Made by a program: the position numbers and the translations under genes. Positions 7,723 through 15,768 of a stretch of DNA of 64,000 bases are shown here, piece after piece (position 1 is the first letter of the stretch; each line of letters begins with the position of its first letter). The stretch is from contig NZ_JACHXA010000007.1 in the NCBI RefSeq assembly GCF_014191775.1, forward strand, positions 124,001 through 188,000, written 5' to 3'. The stretch comes from Limibacillus halophilus (GTDB taxonomy: Bacteria; Pseudomonadota; Alphaproteobacteria; Kiloniellales; CECT-8803). The notes below the pieces were generated by a model, which searched no databases, was not told where the DNA came from, and saw nothing but the letters and a program-made list of their open reading frames with translations.

Positions 7723-8856
7723 ATGCAGGGTCGTGAAACACAAACGAGAATGCCCCCCGTTCTTTCGAGGTCGCGCCGAACACGTCGCACGCCTTTTTCC
7801 GATCGCGTTGAAGCGCAGGGCGTCAAGGCTTACACCGTTTATAACCACATGCTCCTACCCACGGTGTTTGAATCCCTGGAGGCCGACTACCATCATCTGA
7901 AGCGGCAAGTACAGCTCTGGGACGTTTCCTGCGAGCGGCAGGTTCAGGTGCGAGGGCCCGACGCGCAGCGACTCGTTCAATTGCTCACGCCGCGCAATCT
8001 ATCCGGTATGTCGGTCGGTCAATGTTTCTACACGCCGATGGTGGACGAAACCGGCGGCATGTTGAACGACCCGGTTACCTTGAAGCTTGCGGAGGACCGC
8101 TACTGGATTTCGATTGCCGATTCCGATCTCTTGCTTTGGGTCAAGGGGCTGGCGAATGGCATGCGGTTGGATGCCGCGGTCGACGAGCCGGACGTGTCGC
8201 CGCTGGCGGTTCAAGGACCCCGCGCCGACGACCTGATGGCGGCTGTCTTTGGCGAGGACATTCGTAGCTTGCGTTTCTTTCGATTTAGGGAAGTCAAACT
8301 CGACGGTCAAACGTTGGTCGTTGCCCGGTCAGGTTATAGCAAACAGGGAGGCTTCGAGGTTTACTTGCAGGACTCCAGCTTCGGTGGCGCTCTGTGGGAC
8401 AAGCTGTTCGAAGCGGGGCAAGCCTTTCAGGTGCGTGCAGGTTGTCCGAATTTGATTGAGCGGATTGAGGGGGGATTGTTGTCTTACGGCAACGATATGA
8501 CGCGTGAGAATACACCGCACGAATGTGGGCTTGGCCGCTTTTGCCAGACTGCTGACGCCATTGGCTGCATTGGCCGCGATGCTTTGATTCGCGCGTCAAT
8601 GGAAGGACCACAACGGATGATCCGAGGTTTGCGGATTGCGGGCGAAGCGCTGACACCGCCAACGCAGCCCTGGGCGATCCATACCGACGACCAATGGGTT
8701 GGGCAGGTCACTTCGGCGGTTTGGTCGCCTGATTTCCGCTGCAACGTTGCGATAGGGATGCTGGAACTGGGTTGGTGGGATGAGGGGAGCGTTGTCGAGG
8801 TCGAGACGCCCTTTGGCAACCGCCAAGCGACGGTTTCGCAGCTCAACTTTTCATAG
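7723..8856 (+). CDS. dmdA: dimethylsulfoniopropionate demethylase (DmdA-type), GcvT family
   Basis: A 377-residue tetrahydrofolate-dependent methyltransferase. DmdA moves a methyl group from DMSP to THF, giving methylmercaptopropionate and 5-methyl-THF. Segments that match my recollection of alphaproteobacterial DmdA and differ from glycine-cleavage T protein are RRTPFSDRVEAQGVKAYTVY, NHMLLPTVFESLEADYHHLK, GGMLNDPV, ARSGYSKQGGFE, RAGCPNLIERIEGGLLSYGN and DMTRENTPHECGLG. ATG at 7723 is chosen for AAGGGA ten bases upstream; ATG 7750 is an alternative. No glycine cleavage H or P genes are adjacent, which argues against a GcvT role. Related DmdA-like proteins without DMSP activity exist, so the substrate needs an assay. 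It ends four bases before a convergent ABC gene. Confidence 0.72.
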   Translation: MQGRETQTRMPPVLSRSRRTRRTPFSDRVEAQGVKAYTVYNHMLLPTVFESLEADYHHLKRQVQLWDVSCERQVQVRGPDAQRLVQLLTPRNLSGMSVGQCFYTPMVDETGGMLNDPVTLKLAEDRYWISIADSDLLLWVKGLANGMRLDAAVDEPDVSPLAVQGPRADDLMAAVFGEDIRSLRFFRFREVKLDGQTLVVARSGYSKQGGFEVYLQDSSFGGALWDKLFEAGQAFQVRAGCPNLIERIEGGLLSYGNDMTRENTPHECGLGRFCQTADAIGCIGRDALIRASMEGPQRMIRGLRIAGEALTPPTQPWAIHTDDQWVGQVTSAVWSPDFRCNVAIGMLELGWWDEGSVVEVETPFGNRQATVSQLNFS

Positions 8857-8860
8857 CAGT

Positions 8861-9493
8861 CTAATGCTCAGCTAGTTCAACGACCGGGCCGCCGGTCGCC
8901 TGTGCGTCAGCGGCATCGTGAGTTACCAGGAGTGCCGGGAGCCCCGCTTGTCGAAGCCGGGCGAAGACCAGTCGCCGCAAATCATCCCTGAGACTCTGAT
9001 CGAGTTTAGAGAAGGGTTCATCCAAAAGCACAGCGCGTGGTTCCGACAGCAAGACCCTGAGCAACGCTACCCGGGCCTTCTGTCCGCCCGACAGGGTCGC
9101 GGTATCCCGTTGCTCGAATCCCTGCAGTCCGGCTTCGGCAAGGGCGTCACACATGCGCTGCTTGCGGTTGGGAGTTCGACGGTCCATGCCGAACAGAAGG
9201 TTGCCGCCAACCGAAAGATGCGGGAACAGCAAGGGGTCTTGGAACAGCAGTCCGATATGGCGGGCCTCGGCAGGTTTGGACGTGACATCCTCGCCATCGA
9301 GCAAGATGTTTCCCTGTGCCGAGAATATAGGGTCCAAGAAGCCCGCGACATAAGCGAGGAGGGTTGATTTCCCCGATCCGGAAGGGCCCATCACAGTCAG
9401 AACCTCTCCCGGGCCGATCTCTGCGTTCAGCGAGAGCAAAACCTTTTCCTTGAGGCGGATCCGGATATCGTTCAACAGCAGCCGGTGGGCCAT
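8861..9493 (-). CDS. ABC transporter ATP-binding protein (YnjD-like)
   Basis: A 210-residue ATPase subunit of an importer. Walker A is GPSGSGKS at residues 36-43, the signature is TLSGGQKARVALLRVLL, Walker B is AVLLDEPF, and the switch His is in LLVTHDAADA. ATG at 9493 shares one base with the stop codon of the permease gene (TAATG), so the two are translationally coupled; an open frame runs 12 codons further upstream but is less likely. Last gene of a four-gene minus-strand operon. Confidence 0.88.
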   Translation of the reverse strand: MAHRLLLNDIRIRLKEKVLLSLNAEIGPGEVLTVMGPSGSGKSTLLAYVAGFLDPIFSAQGNILLDGEDVTSKPAEARHIGLLFQDPLLFPHLSVGGNLLFGMDRRTPNRKQRMCDALAEAGLQGFEQRDTATLSGGQKARVALLRVLLSEPRAVLLDEPFSKLDQSLRDDLRRLVFARLRQAGLPALLVTHDAADAQATGGPVVELAEH

Positions 9494-11175
9494 TAATGCA
9501 CCTCTCTCAATTGGCGCCTGTGACGCCACACCAGGCGCGGCAGCAATAATGCCAAGCCGAAGCCCAAGGCGGGAACGAGTGCCTGCACCAGGGCCCAGAC
9601 GCCGATCACACGTCGGTCGCCGCCTGTGGCGAGCGCCACAGCTTCAGTCGTAATCGTGGGGACCCTGCCTGCGCCTAGCAACTGTGTAGGAAGGTACTGG
9701 CCGATACTGACGGCCAGCCCAATCGCCACCGCGGTCAGTATTGGGGTCGTAAGCATCGGTAGACGCACCATCCAGAAGGCGCGGGTCGGCGTGTTGCCCA
9801 ACGTGCGGGCCGCCATGATCCAGCGCGGGTCGAGCTGCCGGTAAGCCTCGGCCAGTGACAGATAAACATAAGGCAGGACGAACAACACATGACCGAACGC
9901 GACCGGCCAGAACCCCGGCCGAACGCCCACCGCCTCCAGCCCGATCAAGAGACCGAAGAGGAAGGCAACCTGCGGGACGATCAGTGGTAAATACAGAATA
10001 CGCATTGCCCGTCGGCCAGCAGGATGGTTGCTGCGGACTTCGTTCTCCAATGCCGCGAGAACCAGAATGAGCGATATCGACGTGGCCACCAAGCCAACGA
10101 GAAGCGCCGTTACGAAGGGGCCCTCTATGTTTGGCAAAGCACGAACCCAGTGTTTCATGGTAATCGCTTGTGGCAGCGTGTCGGGGAAACGCCAGAAGCC
10201 CGCAAAGGAACTGACGGCCAATCCGGCCAGTCCCGCGAAAGCGGCAAACGCGGCCAACGTGATTCCGCCGGCTCCTGCTTTTGCCAGCAAGCGGTCGCAG
10301 TGGCCTTTGCGCCCGTTCGTGTACCAGGCGCGTGCGCAAAACCCCAAGAGGCGCTCCATGAGATGCCAGGTCAGAAGTGCTGAAAAGGTCACTAGAAGTT
10401 GCAGCAGCGCACCGGCCGAGGCCACGAAGCGCAGCGACAGGTCGGGATCGTTTAGCCAGCGGACCACCGCCACGCTGAGGGTCGGTGGATTGGTCGGCCC
10501 CAAAATCAAGGCGACGTCCACTGTCGATGAGGCAAAGGCGATGACGGCGTAGATGGGCAATCGGATCAGCGGATAAAGTCCCGGCGCCACCGCTTTGAGC
10601 CATGCGGTTACGGGGCCGTATCCAAGCGACCGCGCCACGGCCAAGCGGCGCGGCGCATCGATCTGTGGCAATGCAGCCAGGCTCATCAGGAGCAGGAAGG
10701 GTATTTCCTTGGCTATGAGTCCGGCCATCATCGCCAATCCCGAGGGATCATGTACAATCAGCAGGTCCGGTGGCCTGTCCCATCCTGTCAGCCAGGGTGA
10801 AAGGAAGCGCACGATCAACCCGGAAGGCGCAATCAGAAAGGCGAGGCCGAACGCAGCCGCGGCATGCGGTATCGAAAGCAGCGGTGAAATCGCCCGTTTG
10901 AGCCAGCGGTCCAGCCATGTGCCGCCCGAACCCGATAGAAAAAGAAACACGATGGCCAAGGAAACGGCAGGTGTAATCAAGCCGCTTGCTAGGCTGATCC
11001 AAACCGAAGTCCAGAGGCCCGGCCGCTGAAACAGGTGCGCCCAATGTTCGAGCGTGAGGCTCGAACCACCAAGCGTAGGCATCCAACCAAATGCCGGCAG
11101 GAAAGCGCCAGCGATCCCGGCCAATATTGGGCCAACCAGAAGCGCCACGGTCAGATAGGGAACGACTCTCAACAC
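9493..11175 (-). CDS. ABC transporter permease with two fused permease domains (YnjC-like)
   Basis: A 560-residue inner membrane protein with about twelve hydrophobic segments, built as two consecutive permease units of roughly 270 residues. EAA-loop-like sequences occur twice, around RRLAVARSLGYGPVTAWLKA and RWIMAARTLGNTPTRAFWMV, which contact the ATPase. Fused double permeases are typical of the YnjC and ThiP/FbpB-type branches. The gene lies 40 bases downstream of the binding-protein gene. The substrate is not known; YnjBCD in Escherichia coli is also of uncertain specificity. Confidence 0.85.
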   Translation of the reverse strand: MLRVVPYLTVALLVGPILAGIAGAFLPAFGWMPTLGGSSLTLEHWAHLFQRPGLWTSVWISLASGLITPAVSLAIVFLFLSGSGGTWLDRWLKRAISPLLSIPHAAAAFGLAFLIAPSGLIVRFLSPWLTGWDRPPDLLIVHDPSGLAMMAGLIAKEIPFLLLMSLAALPQIDAPRRLAVARSLGYGPVTAWLKAVAPGLYPLIRLPIYAVIAFASSTVDVALILGPTNPPTLSVAVVRWLNDPDLSLRFVASAGALLQLLVTFSALLTWHLMERLLGFCARAWYTNGRKGHCDRLLAKAGAGGITLAAFAAFAGLAGLAVSSFAGFWRFPDTLPQAITMKHWVRALPNIEGPFVTALLVGLVATSISLILVLAALENEVRSNHPAGRRAMRILYLPLIVPQVAFLFGLLIGLEAVGVRPGFWPVAFGHVLFVLPYVYLSLAEAYRQLDPRWIMAARTLGNTPTRAFWMVRLPMLTTPILTAVAIGLAVSIGQYLPTQLLGAGRVPTITTEAVALATGGDRRVIGVWALVQALVPALGFGLALLLPRLVWRHRRQLREVH

Positions 11176-11215
11176 GACAGCACGAGCCTAAGGCATGGGT
11201 GCGTGCCGGATTTCA

Positions 11216-12436
11216 TTACTGGTCCGTGTAGCGCCGCTGCCACTCAGCCTCCAAATGCTCCATCCAACTTGGGTGCGGTTCCGGAATGATGGCCCCCAAC
11301 TCATCAGGCTTGAGTGATGCGACACCGAGGTCAAGGCGATCGAAAAGAGCGCGCTCGTCGGGATCTAGGCGATCCATGACCAGCACGGTCTCGCCACCCC
11401 AGATAGCGGGGTCCTGCTTGCGTGCCTGCGCTTCTGGGGACAGCAGGAAATTGGCGAGAACCATCGCGCCAGCCTTGTTGCTGGCATTGAAGGGAATGGC
11501 TAGAAAACTCACGTTTCCTATAGTGCCGCCGTCCAAGACGAAGCTGCGAACCGTATCCGGGAACTCGCCGTTGGCAATGGCGGAGGAGGCTTCGGCAGGG
11601 TTGAACGACAGGCTGATGGCGATCTCGCTGTCGGCTAACAGGCGGCGCATCTCTGTGCTGTTCGCCGGAAAGGCGCGGCCTTGCCGCCAGAGTTGGGGGT
11701 GAAGCGTGTCGAGATAGCTCCAGAGTGGCGCGGAGACGACCGCGAAATCGGATTCATCGACTGGCCGGTAGAGAGGGGCTGTGTCGGGCACCAGCTTCAA
11801 CAGCGCTTGCTTGAGGAAAGTCGACCCTAGGAAATTGGGCGGGAGCGGATAGGTGAAACGACCGGGGTTCGCCGTCGCCCACTCCAATAGCGCCGCCAGT
11901 GTTGTCGGGGGCTCGGATACGAATGCTTGGTCATAATAAAAAACGATCTGCGCCTTCCCCCAGGGTGCCTCGTACCCCTCGACAGGCACGGTAAAATCAT
12001 TGCGCACGCCGGGATTGTTGTCGGGGTCGGTCAACGGGAAGTTGGGCAGGGACTCCGCCCAGGGACCGAACAGCAGGCCGTTGCGTTTCATCGACGCGAA
12101 GTTCTCGCCGTTGATCCAGATGAGATCGACGGCCCCGCCCGTCAGGGTTCCGGCGGCTTTCTCCGCGACGACCCGTGACACCGCTTCGGCGGTGTCACCA
12201 AGCTTCACGTGGACAACGTCGACTCCATAACGCTCGGCCACCTGCTTGCCGGCCCAGGCGATGTAATCATTGGTTCGCGGTTCGCCTGCCCAGGCGTTCC
12301 AGTAAACCGTCTGCCCTTTCGCCTCTTCAAGCACGGCCGACCAATTTCCCGGGTCAGGTTCAGCGGCCCGGGGCGATAGAGGAAACTGGAGCGCCAGAAG
12401 GATAAGGACGGCAAAGACTTGCAGGCGTAGGGGCAT
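11216..12436 (-). CDS. ABC transporter substrate-binding protein (YnjB-like)
   Basis: A 406-residue periplasmic binding protein. Residues 1-24 form a signal peptide ending in PRAAE. The sequence WNAWAGEPRTNDYIAW, together with the DLIWINGENFASMKRNGLLFGPWAESLPNF segment split across residues 105-135, is characteristic of the YnjB group within the iron/thiamine/spermidine-type binding proteins. The gene starts 41 bases after the end of the radical SAM gene on the same strand and is followed by the permease. The ligand is unknown. Confidence 0.85.
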   Translation of the reverse strand: MPLRLQVFAVLILLALQFPLSPRAAEPDPGNWSAVLEEAKGQTVYWNAWAGEPRTNDYIAWAGKQVAERYGVDVVHVKLGDTAEAVSRVVAEKAAGTLTGGAVDLIWINGENFASMKRNGLLFGPWAESLPNFPLTDPDNNPGVRNDFTVPVEGYEAPWGKAQIVFYYDQAFVSEPPTTLAALLEWATANPGRFTYPLPPNFLGSTFLKQALLKLVPDTAPLYRPVDESDFAVVSAPLWSYLDTLHPQLWRQGRAFPANSTEMRRLLADSEIAISLSFNPAEASSAIANGEFPDTVRSFVLDGGTIGNVSFLAIPFNASNKAGAMVLANFLLSPEAQARKQDPAIWGGETVLVMDRLDPDERALFDRLDLGVASLKPDELGAIIPEPHPSWMEHLEAEWQRRYTDQ

Positions 12437-12477
12437 CGGAAGCTCTCCTATCGGGGGCGGCTATGGAATACTATCGG

Positions 12478-13563
12478 CTATTTGGCAGTCTCGAGGGAAG
12501 ATCGCCTTTGACGATCGGCTTCCCGCTTGCTTCGGAGTTGCTCCAGAAGCGGCCCCATGACTGTTTCATGGAACCGGTCGCAACCTATGCAGAGATTTGC
12601 GTAGTCGTCGCCCTTGGGCGTCTTGGTGTGACAGGCGGCTTCAAAATCCGCTACGCTCCAGCCCTGCGCCAGACCCATTTTCCCAGGGTCGCCGGCATTG
12701 ATGGCCTCATAGACTGGATGCCCCACCAGAGAATCGAGAATCTCCAGTAACGGTTCCTCGGTCAGGTTGCCCAACGCGCGCCCGGTTTTCATACAACAGG
12801 GGAAGATCTGGCCCGTCGGTTCAATGGCGACTTCCGAGCCTGAGAAACGATGATCCAAGAACCCAAGGCCACCAGACCAGGCGTTGCAAAAATTGTCGGC
12901 CATCGTGGCTTTCGACAGGCCGTTTTTCCAGGCACGGCCACGCGGCCAAAGCTTGCCGATCCAGGCATCCTCGGTTGCCCCGAAGAAGCTGTAAATCGGG
13001 CCTGCTTCATCCGTCCACTTACGTTTGGTGGCGTCGAGTCCGGACGGGTGCATGCCTGCAGCTTTAAATATGGCGGTCACTTTCTCCTGAAGGACTCGTT
13101 TCTTGTCGCCTTCCATGCCGACGTGGAAATCGTCGATGCCAGCAACGGAAATCATCCAGACTCCGCGGGCAAGAAGTTCCGTCACAATGTCCTTTGTCAC
13201 CAGATCGCCAGTCGTCTGGACCACGATCTTGACGCCGCCCCTGTTGGCGTACTTGGCACGTAATCCCTCGATGATGGGATAGAGAACGCGCGTGCGCACG
13301 GGATCGGTAAGCACCTCGCCGCCGGACAGAATGATTCGCCCGACCTTCTCGCGAAATCCGCCGGGCGCGGTCACGTCCGGTTCGTCGCGATCCAGAAAGG
13401 TCATGCGATCCGGCAAGTTGGCGATGATGCGCGGCGCATTTGCCTCGGCCTCGGCGACGACGCCTTCCAAGGCGTCGCGCGCATAGGGATGAAACCGGTC
13501 CTCGTAGCAGTGTTTGCAGCGGCGGTGGCAATGCCAGCAGATCGAATAGTAAATCGATTCCAT
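12478..13563 (-). CDS. radical SAM protein with SPASM-like C-terminus
   Basis: A 361-residue protein. The 4Fe-4S cluster motif C12-x3-C16-x2-C19 sits in CHRRCKHCYED right at the N-terminus. LSGGEVLTDP matches the GGE SAM-binding motif. The C-terminal third has further cysteines (FPCCMKTG, ACHTK, LCIGCDRFH) arranged like an auxiliary-cluster SPASM or twitch domain. Such proteins modify peptides or small molecules, but no precursor peptide is evident nearby. It is the first gene of the operon with the YnjBCD-type importer, which makes a joint substrate or cofactor plausible. The promoter should lie in 13564-13832. Confidence 0.75.
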   Translation of the reverse strand: MESIYYSICWHCHRRCKHCYEDRFHPYARDALEGVVAEAEANAPRIIANLPDRMTFLDRDEPDVTAPGGFREKVGRIILSGGEVLTDPVRTRVLYPIIEGLRAKYANRGGVKIVVQTTGDLVTKDIVTELLARGVWMISVAGIDDFHVGMEGDKKRVLQEKVTAIFKAAGMHPSGLDATKRKWTDEAGPIYSFFGATEDAWIGKLWPRGRAWKNGLSKATMADNFCNAWSGGLGFLDHRFSGSEVAIEPTGQIFPCCMKTGRALGNLTEEPLLEILDSLVGHPVYEAINAGDPGKMGLAQGWSVADFEAACHTKTPKGDDYANLCIGCDRFHETVMGPLLEQLRSKREADRQRRSSLETAK

Positions 13564-13832
13564 GGAAATTCCGTCTCATCAAAAAGCAAGTTAGGCAATC
13601 TATCCGAATCCTTGCGCCAAGGAGAGAGCGGTAACTTCACATCTGCGTTAGACCCGGATATCCGCGGTAGACGGATGACCTGACGTTTGCGGTGGCCGCA
13701 GGTTCTCTCGCGCCACCGGCCGTGTCGTTACATTAGAATTCTGGTATGGGATCGACGGGCAGTCTATGTTGCCGGGCAAATGGGCGACCAGAGGGTTGCT
13801 GTGCACCATCAGTTGTGAGGTTTTCGAATACC

Positions 13833-14528
13833 ATGGACATGTTGAAGATCGTAGCGCCGCCAATTCATTCCGAAGGGTGGAAGTTCATAGGCATCTTTGC
13901 CGCAGTGACGCTTGTTCTGTTCTTGTTTATCGAACCACTTGGTTGGATTGGGGCGGGCGCGACCCTCTGGTGCTACTATTTCTTCCGTGATCCCGAGCGG
14001 GCGACGCCGCTGCGCGAAGGACTCGTGATTTCACCTGCCGACGGCAAGGTTTGCAGTGTCGCCCCGGTAGCGCCGCCTTCGACTCTGGGCCTTGGTGATG
14101 AGCCGCGCGTGCGGGTCTCCATTTTCATGAACGTGTTCAATTGCCATGTGAATCGCTTGCCGATCGCTGGACGTATCACCAAAATCGTTTATACGCCGGG
14201 CAAGTTCTTGAATGCCTCACTCGATAAGGCCAGCGAGGATAACGAGCGCAATGCCCTGGCAGTAGAAATTGACGGCGGCTATGGCGATCTCGGCGTTGTG
14301 CAGATCGCCGGGCTTGTCGCCCGCCGTATCCTCTGCGAAGTGGAGGAAGATCGTCACCTTGAAACTGGAGAACGCTTTGGGATGATCCGTTTTGGCAGCC
14401 GCTTGGATGTCTATTTACCGGTTGGGTCCGCCTCGCTGGTCGCCGTGGGACAAACCGCGGTCGCGGGCGAAACGGTCATTGCCGATCTGACAAGTAAGGA
14501 GGCGCAGCGTGGCGCCAGGATTAGCTGA
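13833..14528 (+). CDS. psd: phosphatidylserine decarboxylase proenzyme
   Basis: Makes phosphatidylethanolamine from phosphatidylserine at the inner membrane. The 231-residue size is that of the short alphaproteobacterial form. An N-terminal membrane anchor spans about residues 17-45, FFRDPER follows, and the self-cleavage site is F187-G188-S189 in MIRFGSRLD, where Ser becomes the pyruvoyl group. ATG at 13833 is chosen over an upstream in-frame start at 13746 because the preceding 29 residues are cysteine-rich and unlike the family. Its stop overlaps the pssA start (TGATG), indicating translational coupling. Confidence 0.92.
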   Translation: MDMLKIVAPPIHSEGWKFIGIFAAVTLVLFLFIEPLGWIGAGATLWCYYFFRDPERATPLREGLVISPADGKVCSVAPVAPPSTLGLGDEPRVRVSIFMNVFNCHVNRLPIAGRITKIVYTPGKFLNASLDKASEDNERNALAVEIDGGYGDLGVVQIAGLVARRILCEVEEDRHLETGERFGMIRFGSRLDVYLPVGSASLVAVGQTAVAGETVIADLTSKEAQRGARIS

Positions 14529-15283
14529 TGCCCGAATCCCGCCGCCGTAAGGCTATTCCAATCCGATTCTTGATTCCCAGCCTGATGACGGTGCTGGCGA
14601 TTTGCGCCGGTCTGACCTCCATCCGTTTTGCCATCGACGGGCGGCAGACGATGGCCGTTTATCTCATACTGCTGGCCGCCTTGCTGGACGGCATGGATGG
14701 TCGCGTGGCCCGCTTGTTGAAGGGCACCAGCAAGTTCGGCGCAGAGCTCGACTCCCTCGCCGATTTCGTCAATTTCGGCGTTGCTCCTGGATTGCTGCTC
14801 TACCTAAGCCTTCTTCAGGGGACCGGGCCGCTGGCCTGGTTGTCCGCCTTGATCTTCGTGATCTGCTGCGGCCTGCGCTTGGCGCGCTTCAATGTGATGG
14901 CCCAGGCGACCGACGGGCCAGCCTGGGGAAAAGAGTTCTATGTCGGCGTGCCTGCGCCAGCCGCGGGCTTGTTGGCATTGCTCCCGTTGTTCCTCCATTT
15001 CCTCGGCGTATCGGTAATCGAGGGCGCGCCGGTACTGGCGGCCTTTTATCTCATTTTCGTTGGTTTTCTCGCGGTCAGCCGGATACCGACCTTTGCAGTC
15101 AAGAAGGTCAGCATTCGGCGGGATTTACTGTTCCCGACCCTGTTGGGCATGGCGGCTTTCGTGGCGTTCCTCTTCACCAACGTCTGGCTGGCGATGACCT
15201 TGGGATCGCTTCTCTATCTTGGAAGCTTGCCGCTGTCATTGCGGGCCAAGCGCCGCCGCTTCGGCAAGGGCGAAGACGGCTAA
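14528..15283 (+). CDS. pssA: CDP-diacylglycerol-serine O-phosphatidyltransferase
   Basis: Integral membrane enzyme that makes phosphatidylserine, the substrate of the preceding decarboxylase. The CDP-alcohol phosphatidyltransferase motif DG-x2-AR-x8-G-x3-D-x3-D is complete (D57, G58, A61, R62, G71, D75, D79). About eight hydrophobic segments are visible and the 251-residue length is normal for the membrane-bound type II enzyme. The start overlaps the psd stop by one base. Confidence 0.93.
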   Translation: MPESRRRKAIPIRFLIPSLMTVLAICAGLTSIRFAIDGRQTMAVYLILLAALLDGMDGRVARLLKGTSKFGAELDSLADFVNFGVAPGLLLYLSLLQGTGPLAWLSALIFVICCGLRLARFNVMAQATDGPAWGKEFYVGVPAPAAGLLALLPLFLHFLGVSVIEGAPVLAAFYLIFVGFLAVSRIPTFAVKKVSIRRDLLFPTLLGMAAFVAFLFTNVWLAMTLGSLLYLGSLPLSLRAKRRRFGKGEDG

Positions 15284-15321
15284 GGAATCAACAGATTTGT
15301 GTGAGATTGAGGGGGCGTGCG

Positions 15322-15747
15322 ATGCCTGATCTTTTCTTTTATGGAACGTTGCGCGATGCGCTGGTGCGCGAACGGGTGATCGGTCGGGCCGGTGCACCGC
15401 AGGATCTGAGGAGCGCCACGCTTTCCGGGTATGCCGTGCGCCGGGTGCGTGGCACGGCGTACCCCATGCTGGTAGCAGAGGAGGGAGCCAGGGCCGAGGG
15501 AATTGTTATGATCGGCTTGGTTTATGACGAAATCGCGCGCCTAGACCGGTTTGAAGGTGTGAACTATCGACGCGTGGCCGGCGATGTGATGTTGTGCGAT
15601 GGCTGGTCCTCGGTAGAGTTCTATCTGCCATCCAGACCGCTTCCCCAGGACAAGGACCCTTGGGTCTTCGAGCAGTGGCAGCGTGAGGATCGCGATCGCT
15701 TTTTTCATCGTGATTTCAATCTTGAGGGTGTGAAGCCGCCCGCCTGA
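15322..15747 (+). CDS. gamma-glutamylcyclotransferase-like (AIG2/GGCT) protein
   Basis: A 141-residue protein of the gamma-glutamylcyclotransferase fold, which typically releases 5-oxoproline from gamma-glutamyl compounds. The N-terminal LFFYGTLRD contains the YGTL substrate-binding loop. The segment LVYDEIARLDRFEGVNYRR holds the conserved acidic residue region (Glu in RFEGVNY). ATG at 15322 is preceded by GAGGGGG; the frame is open far upstream across pssA but in the wrong frame for that gene. It lies 38 bases after pssA and may be co-transcribed. The substrate is not assigned. Confidence 0.8.
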   Translation: MPDLFFYGTLRDALVRERVIGRAGAPQDLRSATLSGYAVRRVRGTAYPMLVAEEGARAEGIVMIGLVYDEIARLDRFEGVNYRRVAGDVMLCDGWSSVEFYLPSRPLPQDKDPWVFEQWQREDRDRFFHRDFNLEGVKPPA

Positions 15748-15768
15748 TCAATGCCGATGGTGGCCTGC

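Noticed and set aside
14602-15321. Upstream extension of the gamma-glutamylcyclotransferase frame
   Set aside because: It crosses pssA out of frame; the family begins at the conserved FYGTL motif, so the start at 15322 is used.
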